50,977 nt of DNA from Leptolinea sp. (GTDB lineage: Bacteria; Chloroflexota; Anaerolineae; Anaerolineales; Anaerolineaceae): assembly GCA_012798535.1 (NCBI GenBank), contig JAAZMZ010000010.1, positions 1-50,977 on the forward strand, in the 5' to 3' direction. Shown piece after piece: positions 34,485-42,695 of this stretch. The translations under genes were made by a program, and so were the position numbers. Below the pieces are notes generated by a model. It saw only the letters and a program-made list of their open reading frames with translations, did not search any database and was not told the origin of the DNA. Numbering within the stretch: the first letter of the stretch is position 1; every line of letters begins with the position of its first letter.

Positions 34485-36779
34485 ATGCCGCTGCTGTGGA
34501 TCTCCATTGCTTTCGTTGCCGGTGCGGTCGTTTCCCTGATAGTGTCCACAGCCTGGCCTGTTCCGGCGGTTCTGGCCGGCCTGTTCATCCTTCTTGTTAT
34601 TTTTGAACAGCGCCTGTTCAGCCGGTTTGTTTCGTACACTCGTTTGCGCGCGTCCATGATCACACCGTTGTGCCTGCTGCCCGCGGCTATCTTTGGTGGG
34701 ATGCTGCGTGCCGATCTTGGGAAACCGGCCGCTTCTCCTCAAAGTCTGAGCTGGTACAACGGACAGGCCGGGGTGACATTGCGCGCGGTTGCTTCACAAC
34801 CGGTCGAAAACCATGATAAGAGCACCCTTCTAACCGTTTCCGCTGAGAGTATTTCAACCGGTGGATCCGATTTTATCCCGGTAAAGGGCGAAGCCGTGAT
34901 CCTGCTGCCGGCCGGACGTAATTATGAGTATGGAGACCGCCTTGAGGTCACCGGCAAACTGGAGACTCCCCCGGAGCGGGCGGATTTCTCGTACCGGCAG
35001 TACCTTGAAAACCGGGGGGTGTTTTCCTATCTCTCCTACCCGCGGATCACTATCATTGGCCGGAATACCGGCAATCCACTGCTCGCGGTTGTTTTTACTC
35101 TGCGCGACCGGATTGCTCAGGTTTGTGAACAGGTTATGCCACAGCCGGAAGCCGCCTTTTTGAGCGGTATGCTGGTCGGGCGGGACGAAGAAATCCCCGA
35201 TGATCTGAAACAGGCCTTTCAGAATACTGGAACGTCGCACCTGGTGGCCATATCCGGATTCAACATCACGATCCTCAGCGGCCTGATCCTCGCGTTGGCC
35301 AGCCGGCTGCTGCCAAGAGGCTGGTCGGTGCTGGCATCCGCTATATTATTGTGCGCGTACGCAATCATGGCGGGAGCCAGTCCGTCGGTGGTACGTGCCG
35401 CCATCATGGGGGTGCTGGCCATTATTGGACTATCCATCGGGCGGACGCGCACAGCCGTCAACAGCCTTGGATTGGCCGCGGCGGGAATGGTTTTAGTCAA
35501 TCCGTTGATCCTGCGGGATATCGGATTTCAGCTTTCATTCGCGGCGACGGCCGGTATCCTGCTGATCGGCGCGCCATTGAACGACAAATTTGTGAAGAAG
35601 ATGACCGGTCCTGCCAGGTCGCCTGAGACAAATCTCTTTTGGCGCAGTCTGGGGGATTTCGTCATCATCACCCTGTCTGCCCAGGCCGCCACCCTGCCGT
35701 TTCTTCTCTACCATTTCTATCGTTATCCGTTGATCGGTCTGCTGGTCAACCCGCTGGTATTACCGGTGCAGCCGGCCGCCATGGTACTGGGAGGAATATC
35801 CGCCGTAGCCGGCATGCTTTTTCTCCCCCTGGGGAAATTGCTCGGCATGCTCGCCTGGATTCCCCTGGCATACACTACTCGTCTCGTGGAAGGTTTCTCG
35901 TCTTTTTCAAGGATCGGGATGATCGACCTGCATGTCAATCTCTGGCAGGCAGTGGTGCTGGGATGTCTCCTTACCGCAGCCGTGATCTTAAAAGGAACTC
36001 TTTTAAAACAACTGGAACGCTGGCTCTACTGGTGCACCCTGATCGGATTGACCGCCATCCTTCTTTTCCAGCTTAACGCGCTGTATCACCGACCGGATGG
36101 AAAACTCCATATCCGGATATTCCGCCAGGCAAACGATCTCTCCGCGCTGATTCTGTCGCCGGGCGGGCAACGCCTGCTGGTGACCAACCGTCCAGGAGAT
36201 AAGGACCTGAAAGCGTTTGTCGATCGGCAAATGCCGGTCCTCGATAGACGCCTGGCGGCTCTGATCCTTCCGAATCCGACAGCCACCACTACCAACGGGC
36301 TGGAGGATGTGTTGTTGCATTTCAATCCCGAATGGCTGCTGGTCAATACCCGGGCCGGAGGAAAGCGGGTGCAAAATGCGTTATTTGATATCACTGCCGG
36401 TTCCGAGGCACCTGTTCAATCCCTGGATCTATCTGCCCGTTTTGACCTGGGTGCCGGAGCGATCCTGACCATCGAGAGAGGAGATGATTCTGGAGCGCGG
36501 TTGACAATTCTGTGGGGTAAAAATCTGGTGAATTTCGAATACGGCGAATCAACCGGGATTGACACTTCCGGGCAATTCACCCCATATAGGCCTGGTGTTT
36601 TAATTCTGGATCATGCAGATAGTCTTTCCAATTCCGGAGCAGCTGAGATGATCCTGACGGCCGATATTCATCAGAAGAGCGTAGTAAACATGGTCACTGT
36701 TCCGGATGGCGGCTGGCTGGAGATCTGTTCGGATGGGGAAGCGATCCAGATCTTAGAGAAAGCCATTGGCTTTGATTGA
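34485..36779 (+). CDS. comEC: ComEC/Rec2-family DNA-uptake channel protein
   Basis: This 764-residue protein has an N-terminal DUF4131 domain (two or three helices then an OB-like stretch LEVTGKLETPPERADF), and a competence domain of about eight membrane helices starting PQPEAAFLSGMLVGRDEEIPDDLKQAFQNTGTSHLVAISGFNI. The C-terminal domain has the beta-lactamase fold position, but lacks the HxHxDH metal motif, so it is degenerate. ComEC carries DNA across the inner membrane in natural transformation. No other com genes are here. The frame extends to a GTG at 34479, but AAGGA lies eight bases before the ATG at 34485, so I take ATG. Confidence 0.9.
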   Translation: MPLLWISIAFVAGAVVSLIVSTAWPVPAVLAGLFILLVIFEQRLFSRFVSYTRLRASMITPLCLLPAAIFGGMLRADLGKPAASPQSLSWYNGQAGVTLRAVASQPVENHDKSTLLTVSAESISTGGSDFIPVKGEAVILLPAGRNYEYGDRLEVTGKLETPPERADFSYRQYLENRGVFSYLSYPRITIIGRNTGNPLLAVVFTLRDRIAQVCEQVMPQPEAAFLSGMLVGRDEEIPDDLKQAFQNTGTSHLVAISGFNITILSGLILALASRLLPRGWSVLASAILLCAYAIMAGASPSVVRAAIMGVLAIIGLSIGRTRTAVNSLGLAAAGMVLVNPLILRDIGFQLSFAATAGILLIGAPLNDKFVKKMTGPARSPETNLFWRSLGDFVIITLSAQAATLPFLLYHFYRYPLIGLLVNPLVLPVQPAAMVLGGISAVAGMLFLPLGKLLGMLAWIPLAYTTRLVEGFSSFSRIGMIDLHVNLWQAVVLGCLLTAAVILKGTLLKQLERWLYWCTLIGLTAILLFQLNALYHRPDGKLHIRIFRQANDLSALILSPGGQRLLVTNRPGDKDLKAFVDRQMPVLDRRLAALILPNPTATTTNGLEDVLLHFNPEWLLVNTRAGGKRVQNALFDITAGSEAPVQSLDLSARFDLGAGAILTIERGDDSGARLTILWGKNLVNFEYGESTGIDTSGQFTPYRPGVLILDHADSLSNSGAAEMILTADIHQKSVVNMVTVPDGGWLEICSDGEAIQILEKAIGFD

Positions 36780-37155
36780 CCGCTTGAAACAAACCGCGCA
36801 GCGGTTGAAAACCGAGATTGCCGTTTTGGGATTGGTCTATCGTGATCCTCGCACGCCCTGGTACGCAAAAGCCGTCATTTTTCTGGTAATCGCCCAATCG
36901 CTCAGCCCGATAGACCTGATTCCTGATTTCATACCCGTGCTCGGTTATCTGGATGACCTGATTCTCATTCCTCTGGGGATTGCCCTGGCTATCCGCCTCG
37001 TACCAAAAGATATCTTCTTGGATGCTCGTGAAAAAGTTGCCAGTCAAACTGCGTCCGAAGAAATTTCCGGATGGTGGTACGCCGGTCTGGTGATCATCTT
37101 CTGGATTATGCTCATTATCGGGTTGGCCTGTTTGATCCGGGGAGAGAATCACTAA
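36766..37155 (+). CDS. DUF1232 (YkvA-like) membrane protein
   Basis: The 129-residue protein has the DUF1232 core: VYRDPRTPWYAKAVIFLVIAQSLSPIDLIPDFIPVLGYLDDLILIPLG, with the conserved SPIDLIPDFIPVLGYLDD, followed by helices and a C-terminal membrane segment (about 105-125). The function of this family is unknown. It starts with TTG at 36766 (another TTG at 36772) and overlaps the comEC stop by 14 bases, with no good ribosome binding site, so translation is probably coupled to comEC. The start codon choice is uncertain. Confidence 0.85.
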   Translation: MALIDRLKQTAQRLKTEIAVLGLVYRDPRTPWYAKAVIFLVIAQSLSPIDLIPDFIPVLGYLDDLILIPLGIALAIRLVPKDIFLDAREKVASQTASEEISGWWYAGLVIIFWIMLIIGLACLIRGENH

Positions 37156-37193
37156 TACCCTCCCTGTCTGTTCTTGTCTTTGAATAACAACCG

Positions 37194-37199
37194 TATAAT
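37194..37199 (+). promoter_or_regulatory. -10 element of the zinc-ribbon gene
   Basis: A perfect TATAAT lies 44 bases before the ATG at 37244. No -35 at 16-18 bases is convincing. Confidence 0.5.
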
Positions 37200-37243
37200 A
37201 TAGTGGAACGCTTCGCATTAATTTTTTCACGTGGAGGATGTGA

Positions 37244-38314
37244 ATGGCGCGCAAAGAACTCGGTTATGTCGAACTTGAATGGACCTGTCCGAATTGCAAG
37301 ACCCGCAATCCGGGACTCACTAAGACCTGCCAGAGCTGCGGCGCGCCTCAGCCGGTTGATGTGAGTTTTCAATCCAAAGCGGATGAACAACTGATCACAG
37401 ACGAAGATAAACTCAAACAGGCGCAAAAAGGCCCGGACATCCATTGTGGATTTTGCGGAGCGCGTAATCCGGCGGATGCGGTAATCTGTTCTCAGTGCGG
37501 TGGGGATCTGAAACAGGGTAAAGCCCGAGAATCCGGGAAGGTAATGGGCGAGTTTAAAACGGGGACCGAAACAAAGACCAAATGCCCAAACTGTGCCACC
37601 GAGAATCCGGCCAACGCCCAGATATGCGTAAAATGCGGCGCTCCTTTGAACGCCGCTCTCAAACCGGAGGAAGCGCCGAAGAAAGGCCTCTCGCTGGGTT
37701 GCCTTATCGCCCTGGGGATTGCCGGATTACTGGCCATAATTGGCATTATCAGCCTGATCAGCATGGGAGCCAAACGGTCAGACATGGTGGGAAGCCTTTC
37801 CAACGCGAAATGGGAACGCATCATATCCATCGAGGAATATGGCCCTGTCCAGAAACAGGACTGGCGGGACATGGTTCCTTCCAACGCGCAGATGGGAGAC
37901 TGCTACGACAAGGTCAGAGACACCTCGGATTCGCCTTCCGGTAATTCAGTGGAAGTGTGCGGCGAACCGTATACGGTGGATAAAGGCAACGGCGTGGCCG
38001 AAGTTGTGCAGGACTGCCATTATGATATCTATGATTCCTATTGCACCTTTACCGTTGATGAATGGCACAGCGGAACGGATCAGATTGCCGAGGGCAGCGG
38101 TTTAAACGCCTCCTGGCCGTCAGCCGATCTGGATGCGACTCACCGTGAAAGCAGCCGGACGGAACGATACACCCTTTATTTCAGTGCGAATGGCAAAGAT
38201 TATTCCTATCAGACCTCTGATTTCCAGTTGTACCAGCGGGCGCAGCCTGGCACCCGGTGGAAAATCACCGTGAATGGATTCGGCAGTGTGGTGTCACTGG
38301 AACCGGCCAACTGA
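37244..38314 (+). CDS. Triple zinc-ribbon membrane protein
   Basis: The 356-residue protein has three CxxC...CxxC zinc ribbons: Cys15/18/29/32 (RanBP-type ribbon), Cys68/71/82/85 and Cys114/117/128/131. A membrane helix follows at about 150-173 (LGCLIALGIAGLLAIIGII), and the C-terminal 180 residues lie outside the membrane, with two Cys pairs that could form disulfides. The ribbons are cytoplasmic by inference from the helix. This is a common 'sensor-like' domain arrangement in Chloroflexota, but the function is unknown. The C-terminal domain has no family I recognise. It precedes the DUF3298 gene by 26 bp on the same strand and is likely co-transcribed. Confidence 0.8.
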   Translation: MARKELGYVELEWTCPNCKTRNPGLTKTCQSCGAPQPVDVSFQSKADEQLITDEDKLKQAQKGPDIHCGFCGARNPADAVICSQCGGDLKQGKARESGKVMGEFKTGTETKTKCPNCATENPANAQICVKCGAPLNAALKPEEAPKKGLSLGCLIALGIAGLLAIIGIISLISMGAKRSDMVGSLSNAKWERIISIEEYGPVQKQDWRDMVPSNAQMGDCYDKVRDTSDSPSGNSVEVCGEPYTVDKGNGVAEVVQDCHYDIYDSYCTFTVDEWHSGTDQIAEGSGLNASWPSADLDATHRESSRTERYTLYFSANGKDYSYQTSDFQLYQRAQPGTRWKITVNGFGSVVSLEPAN

Positions 38315-38340
38315 CCCGATCAGAAGAAAGCCAGGGTAAG

Positions 38341-39534
38341 ATGCAAAACAGACGATTCCAGTTGATAAGTCTAGTGGTTTGTCTTTTATTGACGGCCGGG
38401 TGGACGGTTGGCCGGGATGCTTCCGGAATTTCAATGGATCACTCTGCCGCAACTACCACCGTGAAAACTGAACGGCCCACGGCGGCTCTTACGCCAACCC
38501 CTTCCATCCGGGAACAATCTGCACCCTCAGGGGATATCCGGGAGTTCCTCGGGAAATGGATCGCCTACAATACGGTTTCTCTTGAAAAAGGCCGGGATGC
38601 CCGACAAAAGCCCGGTGTCAGACTCGAGATATCAAATGACAGTCTGGTTTTTGGTGCAGCTGTCTGTGAACACCCTGTTTATACGATGAAGACCGTCAGT
38701 CTCGAAGAATTCTTGAAGGGCAATAAACCACCTGAAGGGGTGATTGAATGGAATAATCCCGAGTTGGTTGTACTTTCCACAGGCTGCGCCAATCTGGAGT
38801 CACTATCCATTGCCAGTCTCAATATCCGGACTCTGGCCGTGTTGATAGAGAACGACCTGCTGTACTTCGAACCCAATTTCAGCGTCACGGATAACGGCCT
38901 GACCATTGAATCGGAACTACTGACGGACAGCAGTAAAGATCCATTGTTCGAGATACACGCACAGCTACCAGTGCTTCAAAAAACCGGCAGTCAGTCTTTC
39001 AACAACCGGGTAAGGCAGATTGTGGCTACTGAAATGAACGGTTTCCGAAAGGGATTTTCGGATTGGAGTATTCCGCCCGAAATGGATAGTTACCACAGTT
39101 TCATGTGGATCAGCTATGACGTTCCCCTATTGACCGAAAATCTGGTCAGCATCCGGTTCGCCGTGGATTACTACATGGCGGGAGCGGCACATCCCAATCA
39201 TTATTTTAAAGTCCTCAATTTTGATCTGAAAAATGATCGGGAACTCCTCTTCGCGGATATTTTCAAAGACAGGGACGTTGCCCTTGAGCGGATTTCCGAA
39301 CTGTGCCAGGTTGAACTGAACAAACCGGATTTTCCGCTTTTTCCCGAAGGTCTCACGCCAACCATGCAAAATTTTCAAAACTGGAATCTGGAAAAGAGCG
39401 GGTTGCGGATGAGTTTCGATCCCTATCAGGTCGCGCCATATGCCGCCGGCCCGCAGGAAGTGCACATCCCTTATTCAGAAATCGGTAAGTTGATAGATCC
39501 CACTTCACCGGTTGGCGCGCTTATTGCACACTGA
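38341..39534 (+). CDS. Secreted DUF3298/PdaC-like domain protein
   Basis: From ATG 38341 (AGGG at about -8) the 397-residue protein begins with a signal-peptide-like stretch LISLVVCLLLTAGWTVG, without an obvious lipobox Cys. A Thr/Pro-rich linker follows. The C-terminal domain at about 210-390 is DUF3298-like: SYDVPLLTENLVSIRF, YYMAGAAHPNHYFKVLNFDLKN, and the strong end motif DPYQVAPYAAGPQEVHIPYSEI. This fold occurs in RsiV and in the N-terminal part of PdaC and may bind lysozyme or cell-wall fragments. The frame can be extended 28 residues to 38257, overlapping the zinc-ribbon gene, but that lacks a signal. It probably acts outside the cell, next to the zinc-ribbon membrane protein. Confidence 0.82.
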   Translation: MQNRRFQLISLVVCLLLTAGWTVGRDASGISMDHSAATTTVKTERPTAALTPTPSIREQSAPSGDIREFLGKWIAYNTVSLEKGRDARQKPGVRLEISNDSLVFGAAVCEHPVYTMKTVSLEEFLKGNKPPEGVIEWNNPELVVLSTGCANLESLSIASLNIRTLAVLIENDLLYFEPNFSVTDNGLTIESELLTDSSKDPLFEIHAQLPVLQKTGSQSFNNRVRQIVATEMNGFRKGFSDWSIPPEMDSYHSFMWISYDVPLLTENLVSIRFAVDYYMAGAAHPNHYFKVLNFDLKNDRELLFADIFKDRDVALERISELCQVELNKPDFPLFPEGLTPTMQNFQNWNLEKSGLRMSFDPYQVAPYAAGPQEVHIPYSEIGKLIDPTSPVGALIAH

Positions 39535-39587
39535 TCTTTCAGGTGTTCTCTGTAAGGCACAGGTGAAATCGTATGATGGAAAATGTT

Positions 39588-39596
39588 TGTTATAAT
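39588..39596 (+). promoter_or_regulatory. Extended -10 promoter of the small-protein/NTase pair
   Basis: TGTTATAAT (TG at 39588, TATAAT at 39591-39596) ends six bases before the ATG at 39603. This again predicts a leaderless mRNA. Confidence 0.65.
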
Positions 39597-39602
39597 ACGA
39601 CC

Positions 39603-39806
39603 ATGCCATTCATTGACCTCCGACCTGGAGTCCAGGAAGTAGAAATGCAGGACAGTCCCGCAGATTGGACTTTCTGGAAGAACAGGTCTTACGAAGACCG
39701 CATGGCGGCATTGGAAAATCTCCGGCAGATGCATTACGCAGGCAGGGATAATGTTCCAACAAGACTTCTTGGAGTTGTTAAGATTATTAAACGACGAGAA
39801 AGTTGA
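39603..39806 (+). CDS. Small protein paired with a nucleotidyltransferase, 67 residues
   Basis: The frame from ATG 39603 reads MPFIDLRPGVQEVE..., and the centre (DWTFWKNRSYEDRMAALENLRQMHY) resembles small proteins found just upstream of AbiEii/DUF6036-type nucleotidyltransferases. I recognise the pattern, not a named family. The end overlaps the NTase start by 56 bp in another frame, so the two are co-expressed. It could be the antitoxin-like or cofactor partner of a type IV-like toxin-antitoxin pair; this is inference. The leaderless-type promoter right upstream supports it as a real gene. Confidence 0.65.
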   Translation: MPFIDLRPGVQEVEMQDSPADWTFWKNRSYEDRMAALENLRQMHYAGRDNVPTRLLGVVKIIKRRES

Positions 39807-40206
39807 GTATCTCATTGTCGGTGGGTATGCGGTTGCTGCCCATGGACATCCCCGCTTTACAAAAGATCTGGATCTGTGGGTCAATCCCACTATCCAGAAT
39901 GGAAAAAGAATTATCGCAGCCCTGGATAAATTCGGGTTTCACTCTCTCGGCCTGCGGGTAAAAGATTTTACGGAACCGGACACTGCCATTCAGTTGGGAT
40001 ATCCCCCGGCGAGGGTGGTTTTTGTTACGGATATGGACGGGCTGGTCTTCAAAGAAACCTATCCATTGCGGGTGAAACGTATGGAACAGAATCTGCCGGT
40101 GTATTACATTGATTTGCCCAGTCTGATAGCCAGCAAGAGGGTGACCGGCCGTGCCCAGGACCTGGAAGACGCTGAATTCCTCTCGCATATGCTGGAGGAA
40201 GATTAA
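39751..40206 (+). CDS. AbiEii/DUF6036-like nucleotidyltransferase
   Basis: The 151-residue protein has a minimal NTase core: LIVGGYAVAAHGHPRFTKDLDLWV with GG at 24-25 and the metal-binding Asp39 and Asp41 (DLDLW). The rest (YYIDLPSLIASKRVTGRAQDLEDAEFL) includes a conserved Lys, typical of NTase antitoxin/toxin proteins that modify tRNA or RNA ends. It is shorter than AbiEii and matches the DUF6036 type. It follows a small overlapping gene from one leaderless promoter. The tRNA-Arg gene is 98 bp downstream, but as tRNA placement is common this may be coincidence. It looks intact, unlike the MntA remnant at 32.2 kb. Confidence 0.78.
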   Translation: MFQQDFLELLRLLNDEKVEYLIVGGYAVAAHGHPRFTKDLDLWVNPTIQNGKRIIAALDKFGFHSLGLRVKDFTEPDTAIQLGYPPARVVFVTDMDGLVFKETYPLRVKRMEQNLPVYYIDLPSLIASKRVTGRAQDLEDAEFLSHMLEED

Positions 40207-40243
40207 GCCGGGCTGAGTCTTTTCCGGCGGTGCCTCGTTTGCC

Positions 40244-40272
40244 TTGACGTTTCACCGGCCACTTGGTATATT
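40244..40272 (+). promoter_or_regulatory. tRNA-Arg promoter
   Basis: TTGACG (40244-40249) and TATATT (40267-40272) are spaced 17 bases, 32 bases before the tRNA. This is one of the strongest promoters by eye in the window. Confidence 0.75.
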
Positions 40273-40304
40273 TAGGCTGCGCGTTGAAAGACGCGTGGAA
40301 ATAT

Positions 40305-40378
40305 GCCCTCGTAGCGCAATTGGACAGAGCGTTTGCTTGCGGAGCAAAAGGTTGCAGATTCGAATTCTGCCGAGGGCA
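40305..40378 (+). tRNA. tRNA-Arg (anticodon GCG)
   Basis: The cloverleaf is complete. The acceptor stem is GCCCTCG (40305-40311) with CGAGGGC (40371-40377), the anticodon stem is TTTGC/GCAAA with loop TTGCGGA, giving anticodon GCG (codon CGC), and the T arm is GCAGA-TTCGAAT-TCTGC. CCA is not encoded; the gene ends in discriminator A. A GCG anticodon instead of the ACG (inosine) type means CGC is read directly. Confidence 0.93.
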
Positions 40379-40646
40379 CAAGAAAAAAGAATCAAGGTTT
40401 CAGTCCCCCATTGAGGGGACGCTGTCCGAATTCTGTTGGGGACAAATTTCGTTGGTTGGATTGACCGCGAACCATCGTATATCAGGCTAAAGGTAACTAT
40501 CCCGTATGACCCTGCCTGGCGGGAAATCCAACAATTGCAGGGACACGGTGAGGTATCCTGGATTATGTTGATTCCTCATACCCCCGTGTACCTATCGGTT
40601 AATCCATCCATACCCAGTTGAATCACCACCTGATTCTTTTCGAATA
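40379..40646. other. Region after tRNA-Arg, no clear gene
   Basis: A GTCCCC/GGGGAC hairpin (40402-40419) could be the tRNA terminator, though there is no T-run. A 61-codon frame (40436-40621) has no recognisable family and no ribosome binding site. I do not call it. Confidence 0.5.
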
Positions 40647-41207
40647 TTACCGATAAACCAGATAACCCAACCCGGCGGCGGCGATCACCAACCAGACCGG
40701 GCTGATATTGGTGAAAACCAGCATCCCGAATGTTACCCCGGCGATCAACGCCTTATCCCAGCCCAGGGCGAGAGCTTTTGTCCATCCCAGAGTCGGGGTT
40801 CCCCAGACCGAACGGAACATATCAAAGGCCACATAAGCCAGCAGTCCCACCACCAGAGGCCGGACGGCTTTCAGCATAGCCGTGATGACAGGCGTATCTT
40901 TAATATTAAAGAAATAGGCGATCAGGATTAGAACCAGGATAGTGGTCGGTAAAACTGTTCCGGCTGTGGCGAAAACGGCGCCCCAGATCCCGGCGACTTT
41001 GTAACCCACATAAGCCGAAGCCTGTGGAGCGGTGGGTCCGGGCATGGCATTGCTAAGAGCGATGGCATTGGCAAAATCATCGGGGGTGATCCAGCCTTCA
41101 GAGACCACTTCGCGCTGCATAAGCGCCAGAGAGGCCGGTCCGCCGCCCCAGGAGAACAGGGCTACCTTTGTGAAAACAATGAATAATCGAAAATACAACT
41201 CAAGCAT
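40647..41207 (-). CDS. chrA: Chromate transporter, short-chain CHR protein
   Basis: The 186-residue protein is one CHR domain with about six membrane helices: FTKVALFSWGGGPASLALMQREVV near the N-terminus and ALSNAMPGPTAPQASAYVGYKVAG, where the N-x-x-PGP motif is typical. Short-chain CHR proteins usually occur as adjacent pairs that make a functional antiparallel unit. Here no second CHR gene is seen beside it, so the partner may be elsewhere or the protein may work as a homodimer. It would export chromate or another oxyanion. It is transcribed with its neighbours on the minus strand (gap 31 bp to the DUF3052-like gene). Confidence 0.88.
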   Translation of the reverse strand: MLELYFRLFIVFTKVALFSWGGGPASLALMQREVVSEGWITPDDFANAIALSNAMPGPTAPQASAYVGYKVAGIWGAVFATAGTVLPTTILVLILIAYFFNIKDTPVITAMLKAVRPLVVGLLAYVAFDMFRSVWGTPTLGWTKALALGWDKALIAGVTFGMLVFTNISPVWLVIAAAGLGYLVYR

Positions 41208-41238
41208 ACGGTTATTTTACCCCAATCACCACCAGGCT

Positions 41239-41640
41239 CTATACTACTTTACTTTCAGGTTGTTTATGACTGAATCGCATGCAAGACCAGATATCATCCA
41301 GCGCGATAATACGTGCCGGCCGCCAGCCCTTCACTGCGAGCAGCTTCCATAGAATATCGCGGTTGATATCCGTGGCTATGCCGGATTTTCCCTTGGGGTA
41401 AGCCAGCCAGAGAAGGCAGTTTTCGTCCAGTTTTGATAGAACTGGAAAGGCGGATTGTTCCAATTGATGCCGGTTTCTGATAAAGATCAGCAGCGCCGAC
41501 ATGTGTTCGGCCAGAGAGAATTCCACTCGAGTATTGATCAAGAGCAAACCCAACCAGGGTTTCACATCATCCGGAACGTTCAGGATGTGGAGAATCGAAT
41601 TTGGTTTGATCTGCAACCGTCTTTCGAGTGGAACCGTCAT
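41239..41640 (-). CDS. DUF3052-like protein
   Basis: From the ATG at 41640, with GGAGGAAG six bases upstream, the protein has 133 residues. (An upstream in-frame Met would add ten residues but has no such signal.) The stretch LLWLAYPKGKSGIATDINRDILW fits the DUF3052 pattern (conserved Lys and Asp in WPK...G..TD). The function of that family is unknown. It sits 13 bp after the small membrane protein gene and 31 bp before chrA on the same strand, so the three may form an operon. Confidence 0.62.
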   Translation of the reverse strand: MTVPLERRLQIKPNSILHILNVPDDVKPWLGLLLINTRVEFSLAEHMSALLIFIRNRHQLEQSAFPVLSKLDENCLLWLAYPKGKSGIATDINRDILWKLLAVKGWRPARIIALDDIWSCMRFSHKQPESKVV

Positions 41641-41653
41641 ATCTTCCTCCGGA

Positions 41654-42145
41654 TCAGGTCGAGTTGTCACTTCTGACAGACACTGCCTGACAGCGCAGCC
41701 ATTCCAACCAGCTTACCGGTATATGCCCGACCCCCAGGATTGCAGCGGCCAGGGCTAACGGCCAGGAATGAAAATTCACCGACGACATAAAAACTGCCAG
41801 AACCGGTGCGACTGCCATGGGTAGGGGAACACCCAGCAAAGGAGCGAATAAATTGATAAACTGGCGGTCTTCACGGATGTAGCGGAACCATCCGGCATAA
41901 TAAAATCCCATCAGAATACAGAATAGCACCAGGGAGAGTTGATCCAATAGTGTTGCGGTATGAAAACAATAAAAGAAAGGGAGGACAAAGCAACCGACCT
42001 GCCCCAATTTTTCGATCGTTTCGAATATTTGGACTTTAAATTGCCGCTGGCCATCTATTTCCGGGGGGACATTCCGCGGTGATAATAAAAGAAATAGCGC
42101 ATTGGGAATCAAAAGCAGTAGGGTGACTATCCAACCGGTGGGCAT
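41654..42145 (-). CDS. Small multi-pass membrane protein, unknown
   Basis: The 163-residue protein has about five membrane helices (MPTGWIVTLLLLIPNALFLLL first, then PLPMAVAPVLAVFMSS and PLALAAAILGVGHIPVSWLEW). I do not recognise a family. The polar stretch RNVPPEIDGQRQFKVQIFETIEKLGQVG after helix 1 may be a cytosolic loop. It leads a possible minus-strand operon with the DUF3052-like gene and chrA. No DNA-binding or enzyme motif is visible. Confidence 0.65.
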   Translation of the reverse strand: MPTGWIVTLLLLIPNALFLLLSPRNVPPEIDGQRQFKVQIFETIEKLGQVGCFVLPFFYCFHTATLLDQLSLVLFCILMGFYYAGWFRYIREDRQFINLFAPLLGVPLPMAVAPVLAVFMSSVNFHSWPLALAAAILGVGHIPVSWLEWLRCQAVSVRSDNST

Positions 42146-42695
42146 CAGTTCTGTGAGTCCTCGTTCATCAGTTTATGGTGTACAAAGATGGGATTTTCAA
42201 TGGATGGTGGTATTGGTCCACCCGACCGCTCCGATGGGAAGTGCCTGATCTCTTCGATCCCACGGAGCATTGCGCAACCGGTTTATCTGTGGATTTTGAG
42301 TGTAAATTTCCACTAGCCGGATAATAAAAATCGCTTTCATCAGAATAACAGGAGAAGCTCCCTGTTTCAACTGGTAAGGTTGAAATTACATGGATTTTGA
42401 GAGGTTTTCAGGGAAATTTTAAGAATACAATAATAAATTCTGGTTTATATATTCGTTCAAAATGAGGAATAGTGGACACCGGCAGGGAACACATAAATAC
42501 TCTACTAGAATCAGGCATCTCCATCTGGAATAGAAAACCGGGAATTGAATCAGCTCCGGAGAAAACAATTGCCGCAATTGGATTCCCTCGCAAGGAGTGG
42601 ATATCCAAATAGAAAAGGGCGTGGACTAATTAGGAATCGGTTACTTCGGTAAATGGATCATTTGATTGAGTCAATAAGTCATCCAAGTTGTCACT
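42146..42695. other. AT-rich gap, start of the insertion region
   Basis: No supported gene over 550 bp. A short plus-strand frame (HINTLLESGISIWNRKPGIES near 42490) may be a gene fragment. AT content rises here relative to the left flank, and the IS982 remnant begins at 42696. A one-mismatch DnaA box (TGTGGATTT, 42290) is not considered meaningful. Confidence 0.4.

Noticed and set aside
40436-40621. 61-codon frame after tRNA-Arg
   Set aside because: No ribosome binding site and no family; treated as non-coding.
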